From positions 4,030,001 through 4,094,000 of the forward strand of contig NZ_VFMY01000001.1 in NCBI RefSeq assembly GCF_006715305.1: a stretch of 64,000 nucleotides of DNA, written 5' to 3'. Positions 1-8,896 of the stretch are shown piece by piece. The DNA comes from Arthrobacter sp. SLBN-100. Lineage in GTDB: Bacteria > Actinomycetota > Actinomycetes > Actinomycetales > Micrococcaceae. The notes under the pieces are model-generated. The model did not search any database, was not told where the DNA came from, and worked only from the letters and a program-made list of their open reading frames with translations. The translations under genes and the position numbers were made by a program. Position 1 is the stretch's first letter; each line of letters begins with the position of its first letter.

Positions 1-938
1 GTGATGGGCCGGGACTGCAGGATGAAGAACTGGCCGCCGGCGCGCGCCCACTCGATGTCCTGAGGCGTACCGAAATGAACCGCGATCCGCTGTCCGTAGC
101 CGGCGAGCTCGGCCGCCGCCCGGTCATCAAGCACGGGCGCACGACGGCGCGCTGCCGCCACCGGCTGCTCCCGCGTCCCGTTCTCCGCGTAGACCGTCAT
201 GACGTCCTTGTCCGCTGTCTGCCGCGACACCACGGAGCCGGTCCCGGCGTCGACGATCACGTCATCGGTGGTCACCGTCCCGCTGACCACGGACTCGCCC
301 AGACCCCATGCGGCGCTGATCACCGTCTGGTCCCGCCGGCCGTTGGAGGGGTTGGCGGTGAACATCACCCCGGCCGCGTCTGCTTCCACCATCAGCTGGA
401 TGACGACGGCGAGCCGCACCTCATCCGGTCCCACCCCTTCGCGCGCCCGGTAGGCCATGGCGCGCGCCGTCCACAGGGAGGCCCAGCAGTCGATCACGGC
501 GGAGGATAATGCTTCCGCCCCTCGGACGTTCAGGTAGGTTTCCTGTTGCCCGGCGAAACTGGCGGAGGCGAGGTCCTCGGCCGTGGCGGAGGATCGCACT
601 GCGACTGCTGCATCACTGCTGCCGAGGCGCCCGTAGGCGGCCTGCAGTTCGGCGGCGATCCCGTCGGGCAAGGTGCCGCCGTGGAACAGCGCGCGGATCC
701 GATGGGAGGCGTCCTCGTAGTCCTGCGGCGCCGCCTGTGGTGGCAGCGTGGCCAGGTCCTGGATCGCCGCTCCGAGATGGTTTTCAGTAACGAAATCCGC
801 ATACGCGCCGGTGGTCAGCACAAACCCCGGCGGGACCGGCAGCCCCGCCCGGATGAGCCCGCCCAGCCCGACGGCCTTGCCCCCGGCCGCGGAAACGTCG
901 CTCGGTCCCACATTGCGTAATTCTTCGACAAAGGTCAT
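1..938 (-). CDS. PEP synthase / rifampicin phosphotransferase-like protein, N-terminal part (runs off window)
   Basis: Partial gene starting with ATG at 938 and running off the left edge; about 312 residues are visible. They form the ATP-grasp PPDK/PEP-binding domain: an early glycine-rich segment (AAGGKAVGLGGLIRAGLPVP), the AVRSSATAEDL motif followed by FAGQQE near residue 125, a MFTANP stretch, and PQDIEW...LQSRP near the cut edge. In this family the domain binds ATP and phosphorylates a swivelling histidine domain that lies beyond the window. The start is set by the first ATG before the GGK motif. It resembles the full-length paralogue at 12119-14875. Whether it makes PEP, phosphorylates rifampicin or does something else cannot be decided from the N-terminal domain. 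Confidence 0.85.
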   Translation of the reverse strand, partial: MTFVEELRNVGPSDVSAAGGKAVGLGGLIRAGLPVPPGFVLTTGAYADFVTENHLGAAIQDLATLPPQAAPQDYEDASHRIRALFHGGTLPDGIAAELQAAYGRLGSSDAAVAVRSSATAEDLASASFAGQQETYLNVRGAEALSSAVIDCWASLWTARAMAYRAREGVGPDEVRLAVVIQLMVEADAAGVMFTANPSNGRRDQTVISAAWGLGESVVSGTVTTDDVIVDAGTGSVVSRQTADKDVMTVYAENGTREQPVAAARRRAPVLDDRAAAELAGYGQRIAVHFGTPQDIEWARAGGQFFILQSRPI

Positions 939-1065
939 GACCGCGCGTCCTCGCTGCCCGGGAAGGGGCGCCTGGAGTGAACTGGTTCCAACATAGTGGC
1001 ACTGCCTGGATCAGCCGGCCACAGGTTTAGGTCCGCAGTTCTTCCCAGATCTGGTTGCGTCTGGA

Positions 1066-2100
1066 TTACTTGAGCACGCGTGATGCCGCGTGCCTCGGTG
1101 AACCACTCGATTCGCGGGGTATGAGGGTGGGCATGGATCTCCGGATTTTTGGTTCCCTGCCAGGGTTCACGATGAGGTCGATCGCGTTGCCGGCGATCTG
1201 GTCCAGCGGGACGTGGACGGACGACAGCGGGGTTGAGAGCCGGGAGGATAGTGGTATGTCGTTATAGCCGACCAGTGCCAACTCTTCGCCCACACTGACG
1301 TGGAATCGGTGTGCTGCGGCGATGATGCCCATGGCCAGGTTGTCGTTGGCTGCGAACACGGCGGTGGGGCGCCGTTCGTCCTGCGCCAGCAAGGTTTCCC
1401 CCGCGGAGAACCCGTTCTCGATGCCGTAGCCGGCGACGATGAGCCATTCTTCCGGGGGCTTGATGTCCGCTTCCTCCATGGCCCTGAGGGCGCCGGCAAG
1501 GCGGGTGGTCCCGGTGGAGGTGAAGGACGGGCCGGTCACCACGGCGATGTCCCGGTGGCCAAGATCAATGAGGTGGCGCACGGCAAGATAGCCGCCCACC
1601 TCGTCATCACCAAGTGCGGACGGGCTGACCCCATCGGTGCGCAGCACCAGGGCGTGCGCCACATTGCGCTGGCGCAGCATGTTCGGAAGTTCGTCGTCGA
1701 GCCGGGCCGTGGCCAGGATCAGCCCGTCCACGTTGCGGTCCAGCAGGGTCTCCGCTGCGCGGCGTTCGTCCTCCGGGTCATCGCCGCTGGTGGCAACCAT
1801 CGCGAAGTAGCCGCGGTCCGCTGCGGCACGTTCAAGTTCTTCGAACATCAGCGCCATGACGGTGTCACTGAGCCGCGGCACGAGCACGCCAAGGGTCCGC
1901 GTCTCGCCCCGGCGCAGGCTTGAGGCGAAGGAGTTCCGGCGGTAGCCGAGTTCCTCGGCCACTTTCCTGACGTGGGCTGCGGCGGCGGAACGCGACGTCG
2001 TGCGTTCATCCAGGGCACGGCTGGCGGTAGAGATGCTCACTCCGCTGGCGGCGGCAACGTCCTTGAGTGTGACGATAGTGCCGGGGACGGCCGGTTCCAT
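1066..2100 (-). CDS. LacI-family transcriptional regulator
   Basis: About 344 residues from an ATG at 2100, preceded by a good GAGGAGA ribosome site; the longer frame to 2211 lacks this. The N-terminal LacI HTH reads TLKDVAAASGVSISTASRAL (residues about 10-30), followed by the hinge helix and a periplasmic-binding-protein-like sugar-sensing domain (LGVLVPRLSD... through the VGYNDIPLSSRLSTPLSSVH block that is typical of the family). It is divergent from the lyase/transporter pair at 2267-4625, and the shared intergenic region carries three AACGTT cores, the usual centre of LacI-family operators. It therefore most likely represses that operon and possibly itself. The effector is unknown, probably an organic acid or sugar derivative handled by the lyase. 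Confidence 0.9.
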   Translation of the reverse strand: MEPAVPGTIVTLKDVAAASGVSISTASRALDERTTSRSAAAAHVRKVAEELGYRRNSFASSLRRGETRTLGVLVPRLSDTVMALMFEELERAAADRGYFAMVATSGDDPEDERRAAETLLDRNVDGLILATARLDDELPNMLRQRNVAHALVLRTDGVSPSALGDDEVGGYLAVRHLIDLGHRDIAVVTGPSFTSTGTTRLAGALRAMEEADIKPPEEWLIVAGYGIENGFSAGETLLAQDERRPTAVFAANDNLAMGIIAAAHRFHVSVGEELALVGYNDIPLSSRLSTPLSSVHVPLDQIAGNAIDLIVNPGREPKIRRSMPTLIPRESSGSPRHAASRVLK

Positions 2101-2150
2101 GGCGGTTCTCCTCTTCAAAAGGGGCGTAACAGACACTCTATTCCTCCTTT

Positions 2151-2220
2151 TTGCAAACGTTCCCTTGACAGTGAGGTGGGACACGTTGCAATATTGAAAA
2201 CGTTCCCGCAAACGTTCTCA
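2151..2220 (+). promoter_or_regulatory. Promoter with three LacI-type operator cores
   Basis: TTGACA at 2165-2170 and CAATAT at 2189-2194 (18-bp spacing) make a plausible sigma70-type promoter reading toward the lyase gene. AACGTT cores lie at 2156-2161, 2199-2204 and 2211-2216, so one operator abuts the -35 and two overlap the start and early transcript. The two downstream cores are 12 bp apart. AACGTT is the common centre of LacI/PurR-type operators, and a LacI gene lies immediately to the left. The sequences are seen; binding is inferred. Confidence 0.7.
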
Positions 2221-2266
2221 TCATAGCGGGACTACCCACCATCAAAGAAGACATGAGGTAGCTCCA

Positions 2267-3202
2267 ATGACCATCGATCTCCGCGGACTCAGCCCCGCAC
2301 CTGTCACCCCGTTCACCGAAGATGGCGCTGTCGACTTCGCTGCGATCCAGCGTCTGGGTTCGTGGCTGGGATCGATTGAGGGCGTGAAGAGCCTCGTCGT
2401 CCTGGGGCACGCCGGCGAAGGCACGTTCCTTACCGAAGAGGAACAGCTGGACGTTATTCGCGCGTTCGTGGCGTCGACCGACGGCCGTGTGCCGGTCGTG
2501 GCGGGCATCACGAAGGAGGGCAACAAGACCGCGGCCCTCGAGGCAAAGAAGGCCGTCGAGGCCGGCGCGTCAGCTGGTCTCGTCTACCCCTCGCACGGGT
2601 GGCTGCGCTTCGGATACCAGAATGGCGCGCCGCAGTCGCGCTACAAGGAGATCTATGAAGAGTCCGGTCTGCCGCTGATCCTGTTCCAGTACCCCGACAA
2701 CACCAAGGCGACCTACGACCTCGACACTCAGCTGGAGATCGCTGGCCAGGAGGGCGTCTTTGCCACGAAGAACGGTGTCCGGAACATGCGCCGGTGGTAC
2801 ACCGAGATCCCCGCGCTGCGCGCCGCGTACCCCGAGCTGCAGGTGCTGTCCTGCCATGACGAGTACCTCCTGCCGACGATGTTCGATGTCGACGGTCTGC
2901 TCGTCGGCTACGGCAACATCGCCCCCGAACTCCTCGTCGAACTGATCGAAGCCGGCAAGGCGCAGGACTACCCGCGTGCCCACGCCATTCACGAGCGGCT
3001 GCTCCCGGTGACCAAGAACGTCTACCACCGCGGGTCCCACATGGAGGGCACCGTCGCCTTGAAGTGGGGCCTCGTGAACCGCGGCATTCTGGACCACGCC
3101 ACGGTGCGCACCCCGCTCCTGCCCCTGCCAGAGGGCGCCGATACCGAAATTGCGGAAGCCTTCGCCGCCGCAAACATCGGCAAGGTCACCGTCAGCGCCT
3201 GA
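2267..3202 (+). CDS. Dihydrodipicolinate synthase/N-acetylneuraminate lyase-family protein
   Basis: 311 residues, the usual length of the class I aldolase TIM-barrel family (DapA, NanA, KDG aldolases). VTPFTEDGAVDF at the N-terminus, GHAGEG near residue 48 in place of the usual G-T/S-T-GE motif, and a probable Schiff-base lysine at 168 (ATKNG) are visible. The segment ILFQYPDNT (138-146) aligns with the family's ILYN-P-RT, so the canonical catalytic tyrosine position holds Phe140 and a tyrosine sits two residues later. This suggests a substrate or mechanism different from DapA. It is the first gene after the LacI operator region and is followed after 121 bp by an NRAMP-like transporter, which suggests catabolism of an imported compound. 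The exact reaction is not assignable. Confidence 0.85.
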   Translation: MTIDLRGLSPAPVTPFTEDGAVDFAAIQRLGSWLGSIEGVKSLVVLGHAGEGTFLTEEEQLDVIRAFVASTDGRVPVVAGITKEGNKTAALEAKKAVEAGASAGLVYPSHGWLRFGYQNGAPQSRYKEIYEESGLPLILFQYPDNTKATYDLDTQLEIAGQEGVFATKNGVRNMRRWYTEIPALRAAYPELQVLSCHDEYLLPTMFDVDGLLVGYGNIAPELLVELIEAGKAQDYPRAHAIHERLLPVTKNVYHRGSHMEGTVALKWGLVNRGILDHATVRTPLLPLPEGADTEIAEAFAAANIGKVTVSA

Positions 3203-3323
3203 TCCCTGCTTCCCCGGATCCTCACGGGTGGCGGGCCACCGCCCGCCACCCGTGCCCAACTCTTTACTCTCCACCCCGGTCATAGACGGCCCAGCAATGT
3301 CGCTGTATAAGGAGGACTCGCCG

Positions 3324-4625
3324 ATGCGCGAGCAGCAGAATAAGACCATCACCCACCCCGGAACCAGGGAGGAGCAGATGGCAACCCATCAAGGACACCC
3401 GGCCGAAGGCAGCACGAAAAAGCACCGCACCTTCCTGGGCTACCTTGCCCTCATGGGCCCGGCGTTCGTGGTCGGTGCCTGGCAGTTCGGTCCCGGAAAC
3501 CTGACCACCGCCGTGCAGGCCGGAAGCCGGTTCGACTACACCCTGGTCTGGGTCATCGCAGTATCAACGATCCTCATGATCTTCTTCACCGACATGAGCG
3601 TCCGCCTCGGGATCGCCACACCCACCTCCCTGATCACCTCGATCAAGGAACACCTCGGCAAACCTGTCGGCATCCTTGCCGGGTTCGGCGTCTTCGGCAT
3701 CACACTCATGTTCTCCGTGGGCAACGCCGTCGGATCAGGGCTGGGGCTGTCACTGATCTTCGGGGGCTCCCCGGTGCTGTGGACCGTCGTCTGCACCGCC
3801 GCCGTCGGTTTTGTCCTGGCCTTCAAGAACGTCTACGGAATCGTCGAAAAAGCACTCCTGGTTATCGTCGTCCTCATGGGCGTGGCCTTCATTGCCAGCA
3901 CCGTCGTCGCCCAGCCGGACTGGTACCGGTCGATGGAAGGCTTGGTCCCGCAACTGCCCGCCGGCAGCGAAATCCTCATTGTGGCACTCGTGGGCACCAA
4001 CTTCTCCATCAACGCCGCCTTTTACACCTCCTACGGCGTCAAGGAACACCGCCGCACCCGCGCCGACTACCGCGACATCACCCTCGTCGACACGATCCCC
4101 GGCATTGTCGCCCCCGGCATCATGACCGCCCTCGTCATCATGGTCGCCGCCGCCGTCCTCGGCAAAACCGGGGCCGAAGCCGGAACCATCAACGCCCTCG
4201 CCTCCATCTTCACGCCCCTGGCAGGCCCCATTGGTGCGACGGTGTTCGCCCTCGGCCTCTCCGGCGCCGCCTTCTCGTCCATGATCGCCAACGCCACCGC
4301 CGGCGGCACCATGCTTTCAGACGCCATGGGTCGGGGGGCCAAAGCTGGATCACCCGCAGCCCGCATCGTCACCGCAATGATCCTGGCCTTCGGCCTCATC
4401 ATCACCCTGTCCTTCCAGTCCTCACCGGTCGGACTGATCGTCATCGCCCAATCCCTCACAGTCCTCATCGCACCCCTGCTGGGCGTCCTGATCGTCATCA
4501 TGGCCAATAAGACCGCCGTCATGGGGGAGCTCCGCAACAAGTGGTGGCACAACCTCTTCGCCGCCATCGGCCTCATCGCCATCATCGCCTCCTCCATTCG
4601 GCTCATCACCACCCTGGTCGGCTGA
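3324..4625 (+). CDS. NRAMP-family transporter homologue lacking the canonical metal-site motifs
   Basis: 433 residues, about 11 hydrophobic segments, and the overall NRAMP pattern (LMGPAF...QAGSRFDYTLVWV). The start is ATG 3324 after an AAGGAGG site; a second ATG at 3378 with AGGAG is also possible. In canonical NRAMPs the TM1 DPGN aspartate and TM6 M-P-H methionine bind Mn/Fe. Here TM1 reads FGPGN (Asp replaced by Gly, residues 55-59) and TM6 reads TNFSIN, with no Met-Pro-His. The protein therefore should not bind a divalent metal in the standard way. Together with the preceding lyase and the LacI control region, this suggests a non-metal substrate or a Mg/Al-type variant. Automated annotation would probably call it a Mn/Fe transporter. 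Confidence 0.85.
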   Translation: MREQQNKTITHPGTREEQMATHQGHPAEGSTKKHRTFLGYLALMGPAFVVGAWQFGPGNLTTAVQAGSRFDYTLVWVIAVSTILMIFFTDMSVRLGIATPTSLITSIKEHLGKPVGILAGFGVFGITLMFSVGNAVGSGLGLSLIFGGSPVLWTVVCTAAVGFVLAFKNVYGIVEKALLVIVVLMGVAFIASTVVAQPDWYRSMEGLVPQLPAGSEILIVALVGTNFSINAAFYTSYGVKEHRRTRADYRDITLVDTIPGIVAPGIMTALVIMVAAAVLGKTGAEAGTINALASIFTPLAGPIGATVFALGLSGAAFSSMIANATAGGTMLSDAMGRGAKAGSPAARIVTAMILAFGLIITLSFQSSPVGLIVIAQSLTVLIAPLLGVLIVIMANKTAVMGELRNKWWHNLFAAIGLIAIIASSIRLITTLVG

Positions 4626-4652
4626 AGGACCAACCACCCCAAGCCCAATGCA

Positions 4653-4686
4653 GTGCCCCCATCCTCAAGGGTGGGGGCACTCTTTT
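4653..4686 (+). terminator. Rho-independent terminator of the lyase/transporter operon
   Basis: GTGCCCCCA (4653-4661) pairs with TGGGGGCAC (4672-4680) and is followed by TCTTTT. It lies 27 bp after the transporter stop codon. Confidence 0.85.
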
Positions 4687-4724
4687 GTGCAACATGACTC
4701 AGGGCGCCGCGGGTGATGGTGTAG

Positions 4725-4885
4725 CGGATTCACGACGAGAAACTCGCCAAAGCAGCAGAACTTGGTGCCACCGTGACGCTCGGCGCTGACCAGATGGATG
4801 TGCCCTCCTACCTGCAGGAAACTACGGCGGCGTGGACTTCGCCTTTGAGGCCATAGGCCGGGTGTCCACCATTGAGAGCCTGCCC
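4725..4885 (+). pseudogene. Alcohol dehydrogenase fragment (zinc-type), frameshifted remnant
   Basis: One frame from 4725 reads IHDEKLAKAAELGATVTLGA and continues to DQMDVPSYLQE. The next frame then reads GGVDFAFEAIGRVSTIE. Joined by a frameshift near 4815, this is the Rossmann-fold cofactor-binding region of a medium-chain zinc alcohol dehydrogenase (D...KLA-A--LGAT ... GGVDFAFEA-G). Nothing recognisable of the catalytic domain is left on either side. It lies between two terminators and is a decayed internal fragment. Confidence 0.6.
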
Positions 4886-4937
4886 GTGTGTAGCGCTGCT
4901 TCCCGCTCCGCCTATCAGCACTGCTGCCCTATCCGTC

Positions 4938-4966
4938 GAAAGCCCCTCCCGAGGGGCTTTCTTCAT
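4938..4966 (+). terminator. Rho-independent terminator
   Basis: GAAAGCCCCTC pairs with GAGGGGCTTTC (4938-4961) around a 2-nt centre, followed by TTCATT. It insulates the ole genes from upstream sequence. Confidence 0.75.
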
Positions 4967-5159
4967 TATTGGCTTCCGGTTGGTGGCCCACCGAAGCGGC
5001 TATATCATCCTAAGCATGCTTACCATTGGTGTTTCAGTCTGTTGGCTACCGGCTGGTCAGGCGGGCGCGGACCTTGGCGAGGGAAATATGCAGGATACGG
5101 GGTGCGCACCAGCATAGTTAAGCTTTGAACTTGTGCTTATGGGTACAGTCACCGCATGA

Positions 5160-6212
5160 ATGCAGGACGGAAACGAACAGGGGCTTGAATTGGCAGGAAA
5201 CGCAACTTTCCGGCATAGCAACACTGCGCTGCTTTCGGTGAGCAGTGTCGAGGCTCCGAGGATCGTGAGTTCTACGGACTTCGACCGCAGGTTGGCTTCG
5301 ACCCTGCAGCGGCTCAAGTTCCCGCCCCGGCTGCTCGAGCGCGTCGCCGGCGTAACGCACCGCCGCTGGTGGGCGGCCGGGACGTCGTTCGATGATGCTG
5401 CCGCCGAAGCAGGCGCAAAGGCCCTGGCCGAAGCCGGCATCGAAGCGTCAGACGTCGGCCTGCTGATCAACACCTCTGTGACACGGCGGAACCTTGAACC
5501 GTCCGTCGCGGTGAAGATCCACCACGGACTCGGCCTGCCGTCGTCGGCCATGAACTTCGACCTGGCCAACGCCTGCCTGGGATTCGTGAACGGCCTGACG
5601 TTGGCGGCCAGCATGATCGACTCCGGCCAGATCAGGTACGCGGTGATCGTCAACGCCGAGGATGCCGAGGCCACGCAGGAGGCCACGCTGGCCCGTCTCC
5701 AGCGGCCCGAGACCACGCGCGAGGACTTCAACCGGGAGTTCGCCACCCTCACCCTGGGTTCCGGAGCTGCCGCCGCCGTCCTGGGCCCGGCGGACCAGCA
5801 CCCCGGTGCGCACCGGATCGTGGGAGGTGTGATGCGCGCCGGCACCGAACACCATGAGTTGTGCGTGGGCGGCATTGACGGCATGGCCACCGACACAAAA
5901 GGCCTGCTCGACGGCGGCCTCCAGCTCGTCGTCGACGCCTGGCACGAAGCCCGGCCGGAGTGGGACTGGGCCGCCATGGACCGTTACGTCACACACCAAG
6001 TGAGCAATGCCTACACGCAGGCCATCATCGACGCCATCGACCTTGACCCAGCCAAGGTGCCCATCACGTTCCCGCACTGGGGCAATGTAGGCCCGGCCTC
6101 CCTCCCCATGACCCTCGCGGCCGAAGCACAATCCCTTGAAACGGGGGACCGGGTCCTCTGCATGGGCGTGGGATCCGGGCTGAACACCGCCATGCTGGAA
6201 ATCGTTTGGTGA
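5160..6212 (+). CDS. oleA: OleA, thiolase-fold acyl-CoA head-to-head condensing enzyme
   Basis: 350 residues in this reading. It belongs to the FabH-like thiolase superfamily; OleA joins two long-chain acyl-CoAs to a beta-keto acid, the first step of long-chain olefin synthesis. The nucleophilic cysteine is in FDLANACLGFVNG (Cys139 in this numbering), with the conserved histidine in THQVSN and asparagine in HWGNVGPASLP. The start is uncertain: ATG 5160 has no clear ribosome site, while an in-frame TTG at 5190 would give an N-terminus MAGNATFRHSN of the length seen in relatives. The gene ends in a GTGA overlap with oleBC, so the two are translationally coupled. The adjacent OleBC and OleD homologues make the assignment firm. 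Confidence 0.92.
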   Translation: MQDGNEQGLELAGNATFRHSNTALLSVSSVEAPRIVSSTDFDRRLASTLQRLKFPPRLLERVAGVTHRRWWAAGTSFDDAAAEAGAKALAEAGIEASDVGLLINTSVTRRNLEPSVAVKIHHGLGLPSSAMNFDLANACLGFVNGLTLAASMIDSGQIRYAVIVNAEDAEATQEATLARLQRPETTREDFNREFATLTLGSGAAAAVLGPADQHPGAHRIVGGVMRAGTEHHELCVGGIDGMATDTKGLLDGGLQLVVDAWHEARPEWDWAAMDRYVTHQVSNAYTQAIIDAIDLDPAKVPITFPHWGNVGPASLPMTLAAEAQSLETGDRVLCMGVGSGLNTAMLEIVW

Positions 6213-8896
6213 TCGGCGACTGGGCCGGCGTCGATCCGGAATGGTCGCGCGAAATCGATGTGCCTTCCACCTCCGACGCCGATGCGCCAGGAACAGTGCG
6301 CCGCTGGCACCTCCTGGACAACGGTGCCCAGCTCACCCGCCTCGGCCTGGCTCCCGCCGGTACCCTGCTATGCGTGCACGGCAACCCCACCTGGTCCTAC
6401 CTGTGGCGGACGCTGCTGGCAGCCGGATCGGATCCGGCCCACCCGTGGCGCGTCGTCGCCGTGGACCAGCTGGACATGGGCTACTCGGAGCGGACCGGCA
6501 CCTTGCGCCGCCTGGCGGACCGGATCAACGACCTGGGTGACCTGACAGATACACTCGGCCTGGACGGGCCGGTGGTTACGGTGGGCCACGACTGGGGCGG
6601 CGTGATCAGCCTGGGCTGGGCGCTGGCGCACCCGCAGCACCTTGCCGGGGTGGTCCTGACGAACACAGCCGTCCACCAGCCCTCCGGGTCGGGAATCCCG
6701 CCGGCCCTCCGGCTTGCCCTGCACCCCGCCGTGCACCGGTGGGGAACCACGACGTCGGACGGCTTTCTGCGGGTGACGCACTCGCTGGCAAAGCCGCCCC
6801 TGCCCGCCGAGATCCGCAAGGCCTACATGGCCCCCTACCGCGGAGCCGACCGCCGGGCCGGGGTGGGGAACTTTGTGGCGGACATTCCCGTGGACGCGTC
6901 CCACCCCAGCTTCCCGGCGCTCAGCGGCGTGGCGGAAGGGCTGCGCGGGCTGCGGGTCCCGGCGCTGATGCTCTGGGGCCCCCGGGATCCCATCTTTTCG
7001 GACCGGTACCTCAAGGACCTCATCGCCCGGCTTCCGCATGCCGAGGTGCACCGCTTCGAAGGCGCCGGCCATCTCGTGGCGGAAGACCGGAACATTGCCG
7101 CACCGGTCTTCCAGTGGCTCGCCGGAAACGTGGATGCCAGCCAAGGCGAATCCCCGAAAGCGGAAGCCACCGGTGGCCAGGGGATGAATCATCCGGCCGA
7201 ACCACAGCCGGCGGAATTCCGGCCCCTGTGGGACCTGCTCCGCGAGCAGGCGGCAGGGCCGGAGGGCGGGGATATTGCCGTCGCGGAAATGGCGCCGGAC
7301 GGCACAACCGCCCGCTCGCTCAGCTGGCAGCAGTTGGACCGGAACATCCTGGACCTCGCCGCGGGGCTGCGGGACGCCGGAGTGGGAAGCGGCAGCCGGG
7401 TGAGCCTGATGGTTCCGCCCGGCGTGGACCTCACCGTTGCCCTCTATGCCTGCCTGCGGCTGGGCGCCGTGGTGGTCGTGGCCGACGCCGGACTGGGAAC
7501 CAGGGGCTTGAGCCGCGCCGTGAAAGGCGCCACGCCCGATTTCCTGATCGGAATCGACAAGGCGCTGGCGGCCGCCTCGGTGCTGGGCTGGCCGGGACGG
7601 CGGATCAGCGTGCGGGACCTGCCGGCCGCCCGCCGTCGAATGCTGGGAGTTGAGACCTCCCTCGCCGCCCTGGCCCGTTCCGGTGCGGGCCGCAGCCTAG
7701 GACAGCAGCCGGACAGAGCGGATCCGGAGGCCCCGGCCGCCGTACTCTTCACATCCGGTTCCACCGGCCCGGCCAAGGGCGTGCTCTATACGCACCGGCA
7801 GCTGGCGGCGATGCGGGACACGGTGGCCGAAACCTTCGGGATCCGTCCCGGCGCCAGGCTGGTGGCAGGCTTCGCCCCGTTCGCCTTGCTGGGACCGGCG
7901 CTCGGAGCGGTTTCGGTGACGCCGGCCATGGACGTCACGGCGCCCCGTACCTTGACGGCCAGCGCGCTCGCCAACGCGGCGGCGGCGATAGACGCCACGG
8001 TGGTCTTCGCCTCGCCGGCGGCGCTGCGGAACGTGCTTGCCACCAGGGATGGCTTGAGCGCTGTGGGGCACCAAGCCTTGGGAAGCGTCGAGCTGCTGCT
8101 GTCCGCCGGCGCGCCCGTGCCGGAACCGCTGCTGGCGGAAGTGCAGCGGCTGCTGCCCCGGGCGTCGCTGCACACCCCGTACGGGATGACTGAGGCGCTG
8201 CCGGTCACCGACATCAGCCTCGAACAAATCCAGGCCGCCGGCGCCGATGCTGCCGCCGGCACCGTGCCGGGAGCAGGCAACGGCGTGTGTGTCGGGTGGC
8301 CGGTGCACGGCGCCCGCGTGGCCGTCGTTCCTATGGCTGCGGACGGCACCGCGCCCGGGTCCCAGCCCGTGACGGAGGCGGGTGTTACCGGCGAGATCCT
8401 GGTCAGCGCCCCCCACGTCAAGGAAGCGTACGACAGGCTCTGGCTGCTCCAGTGGGAGAGCACCAGCCTGCCCGGCTGGCACCGCACCGGTGATGTGGGG
8501 CATTTCGACGCTGCCGGCCGGCTCTGGGTGGAGGGGCGCCTGGCCCACGTGGTCACGACGCCTGGCGCGGTGGTGACGCCGGTTGGCGCCGAACAGGCCA
8601 TCGAACGTTTGGACAGTGTCCGGCTGGCGGCGATCGCCGGGGTCGGACCGGCTGGCACCCAGGCTGTGGTCGCCGTCGTCGAGACAGTCCCTCCCGCCCG
8701 CAAAGCCGGCCCTGCCGCGCCGCAGCTGGCCGGCGATGTCCGCAAGGCGGCCCTGAAGGCAGGGGTTCATGTCTCCGCCGTGCTCATGGTCCCCGTACAG
8801 CCCACGGACATCCGGCACAACGCCAAGATCGACAGGAGCCGGCTGTCCCGCTGGGCTTCACGGGTGCTGGCCGGCGGCCGCCCAGGAAAGCCATGA
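6209..8896 (+). CDS. oleBC: OleBC fusion: beta-lactone decarboxylase (alpha/beta hydrolase) plus beta-lactone synthetase (AMP-forming ligase)
   Basis: About 895 residues from GTG 6209, overlapping the oleA stop by 4 nt; a TTG at 6206 is the alternative. Residues 1-310 are a haloalkane-dehalogenase-like hydrolase: VHGNPTWSYLW forms the oxyanion region, GHDWGG carries an aspartate nucleophile near 129, and GAGHLVAED the catalytic histidine. This is OleB, which decarboxylates the beta-lactone to the cis-olefin. From about 340 onward it is an adenylate-forming enzyme with LFTSGSTGPAKGV near 515, PYGMTEALP, and RTGDVGHFDAAGRLWVEGR. This is OleC, which closes the beta-hydroxy acid to the beta-lactone. 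The fused arrangement is known from actinobacterial ole clusters. A proline/glutamate/glycine-rich linker near 315-335 separates the domains. Confidence 0.93.
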   Translation: MIGDWAGVDPEWSREIDVPSTSDADAPGTVRRWHLLDNGAQLTRLGLAPAGTLLCVHGNPTWSYLWRTLLAAGSDPAHPWRVVAVDQLDMGYSERTGTLRRLADRINDLGDLTDTLGLDGPVVTVGHDWGGVISLGWALAHPQHLAGVVLTNTAVHQPSGSGIPPALRLALHPAVHRWGTTTSDGFLRVTHSLAKPPLPAEIRKAYMAPYRGADRRAGVGNFVADIPVDASHPSFPALSGVAEGLRGLRVPALMLWGPRDPIFSDRYLKDLIARLPHAEVHRFEGAGHLVAEDRNIAAPVFQWLAGNVDASQGESPKAEATGGQGMNHPAEPQPAEFRPLWDLLREQAAGPEGGDIAVAEMAPDGTTARSLSWQQLDRNILDLAAGLRDAGVGSGSRVSLMVPPGVDLTVALYACLRLGAVVVVADAGLGTRGLSRAVKGATPDFLIGIDKALAAASVLGWPGRRISVRDLPAARRRMLGVETSLAALARSGAGRSLGQQPDRADPEAPAAVLFTSGSTGPAKGVLYTHRQLAAMRDTVAETFGIRPGARLVAGFAPFALLGPALGAVSVTPAMDVTAPRTLTASALANAAAAIDATVVFASPAALRNVLATRDGLSAVGHQALGSVELLLSAGAPVPEPLLAEVQRLLPRASLHTPYGMTEALPVTDISLEQIQAAGADAAAGTVPGAGNGVCVGWPVHGARVAVVPMAADGTAPGSQPVTEAGVTGEILVSAPHVKEAYDRLWLLQWESTSLPGWHRTGDVGHFDAAGRLWVEGRLAHVVTTPGAVVTPVGAEQAIERLDSVRLAAIAGVGPAGTQAVVAVVETVPPARKAGPAAPQLAGDVRKAALKAGVHVSAVLMVPVQPTDIRHNAKIDRSRLSRWASRVLAGGRPGKP

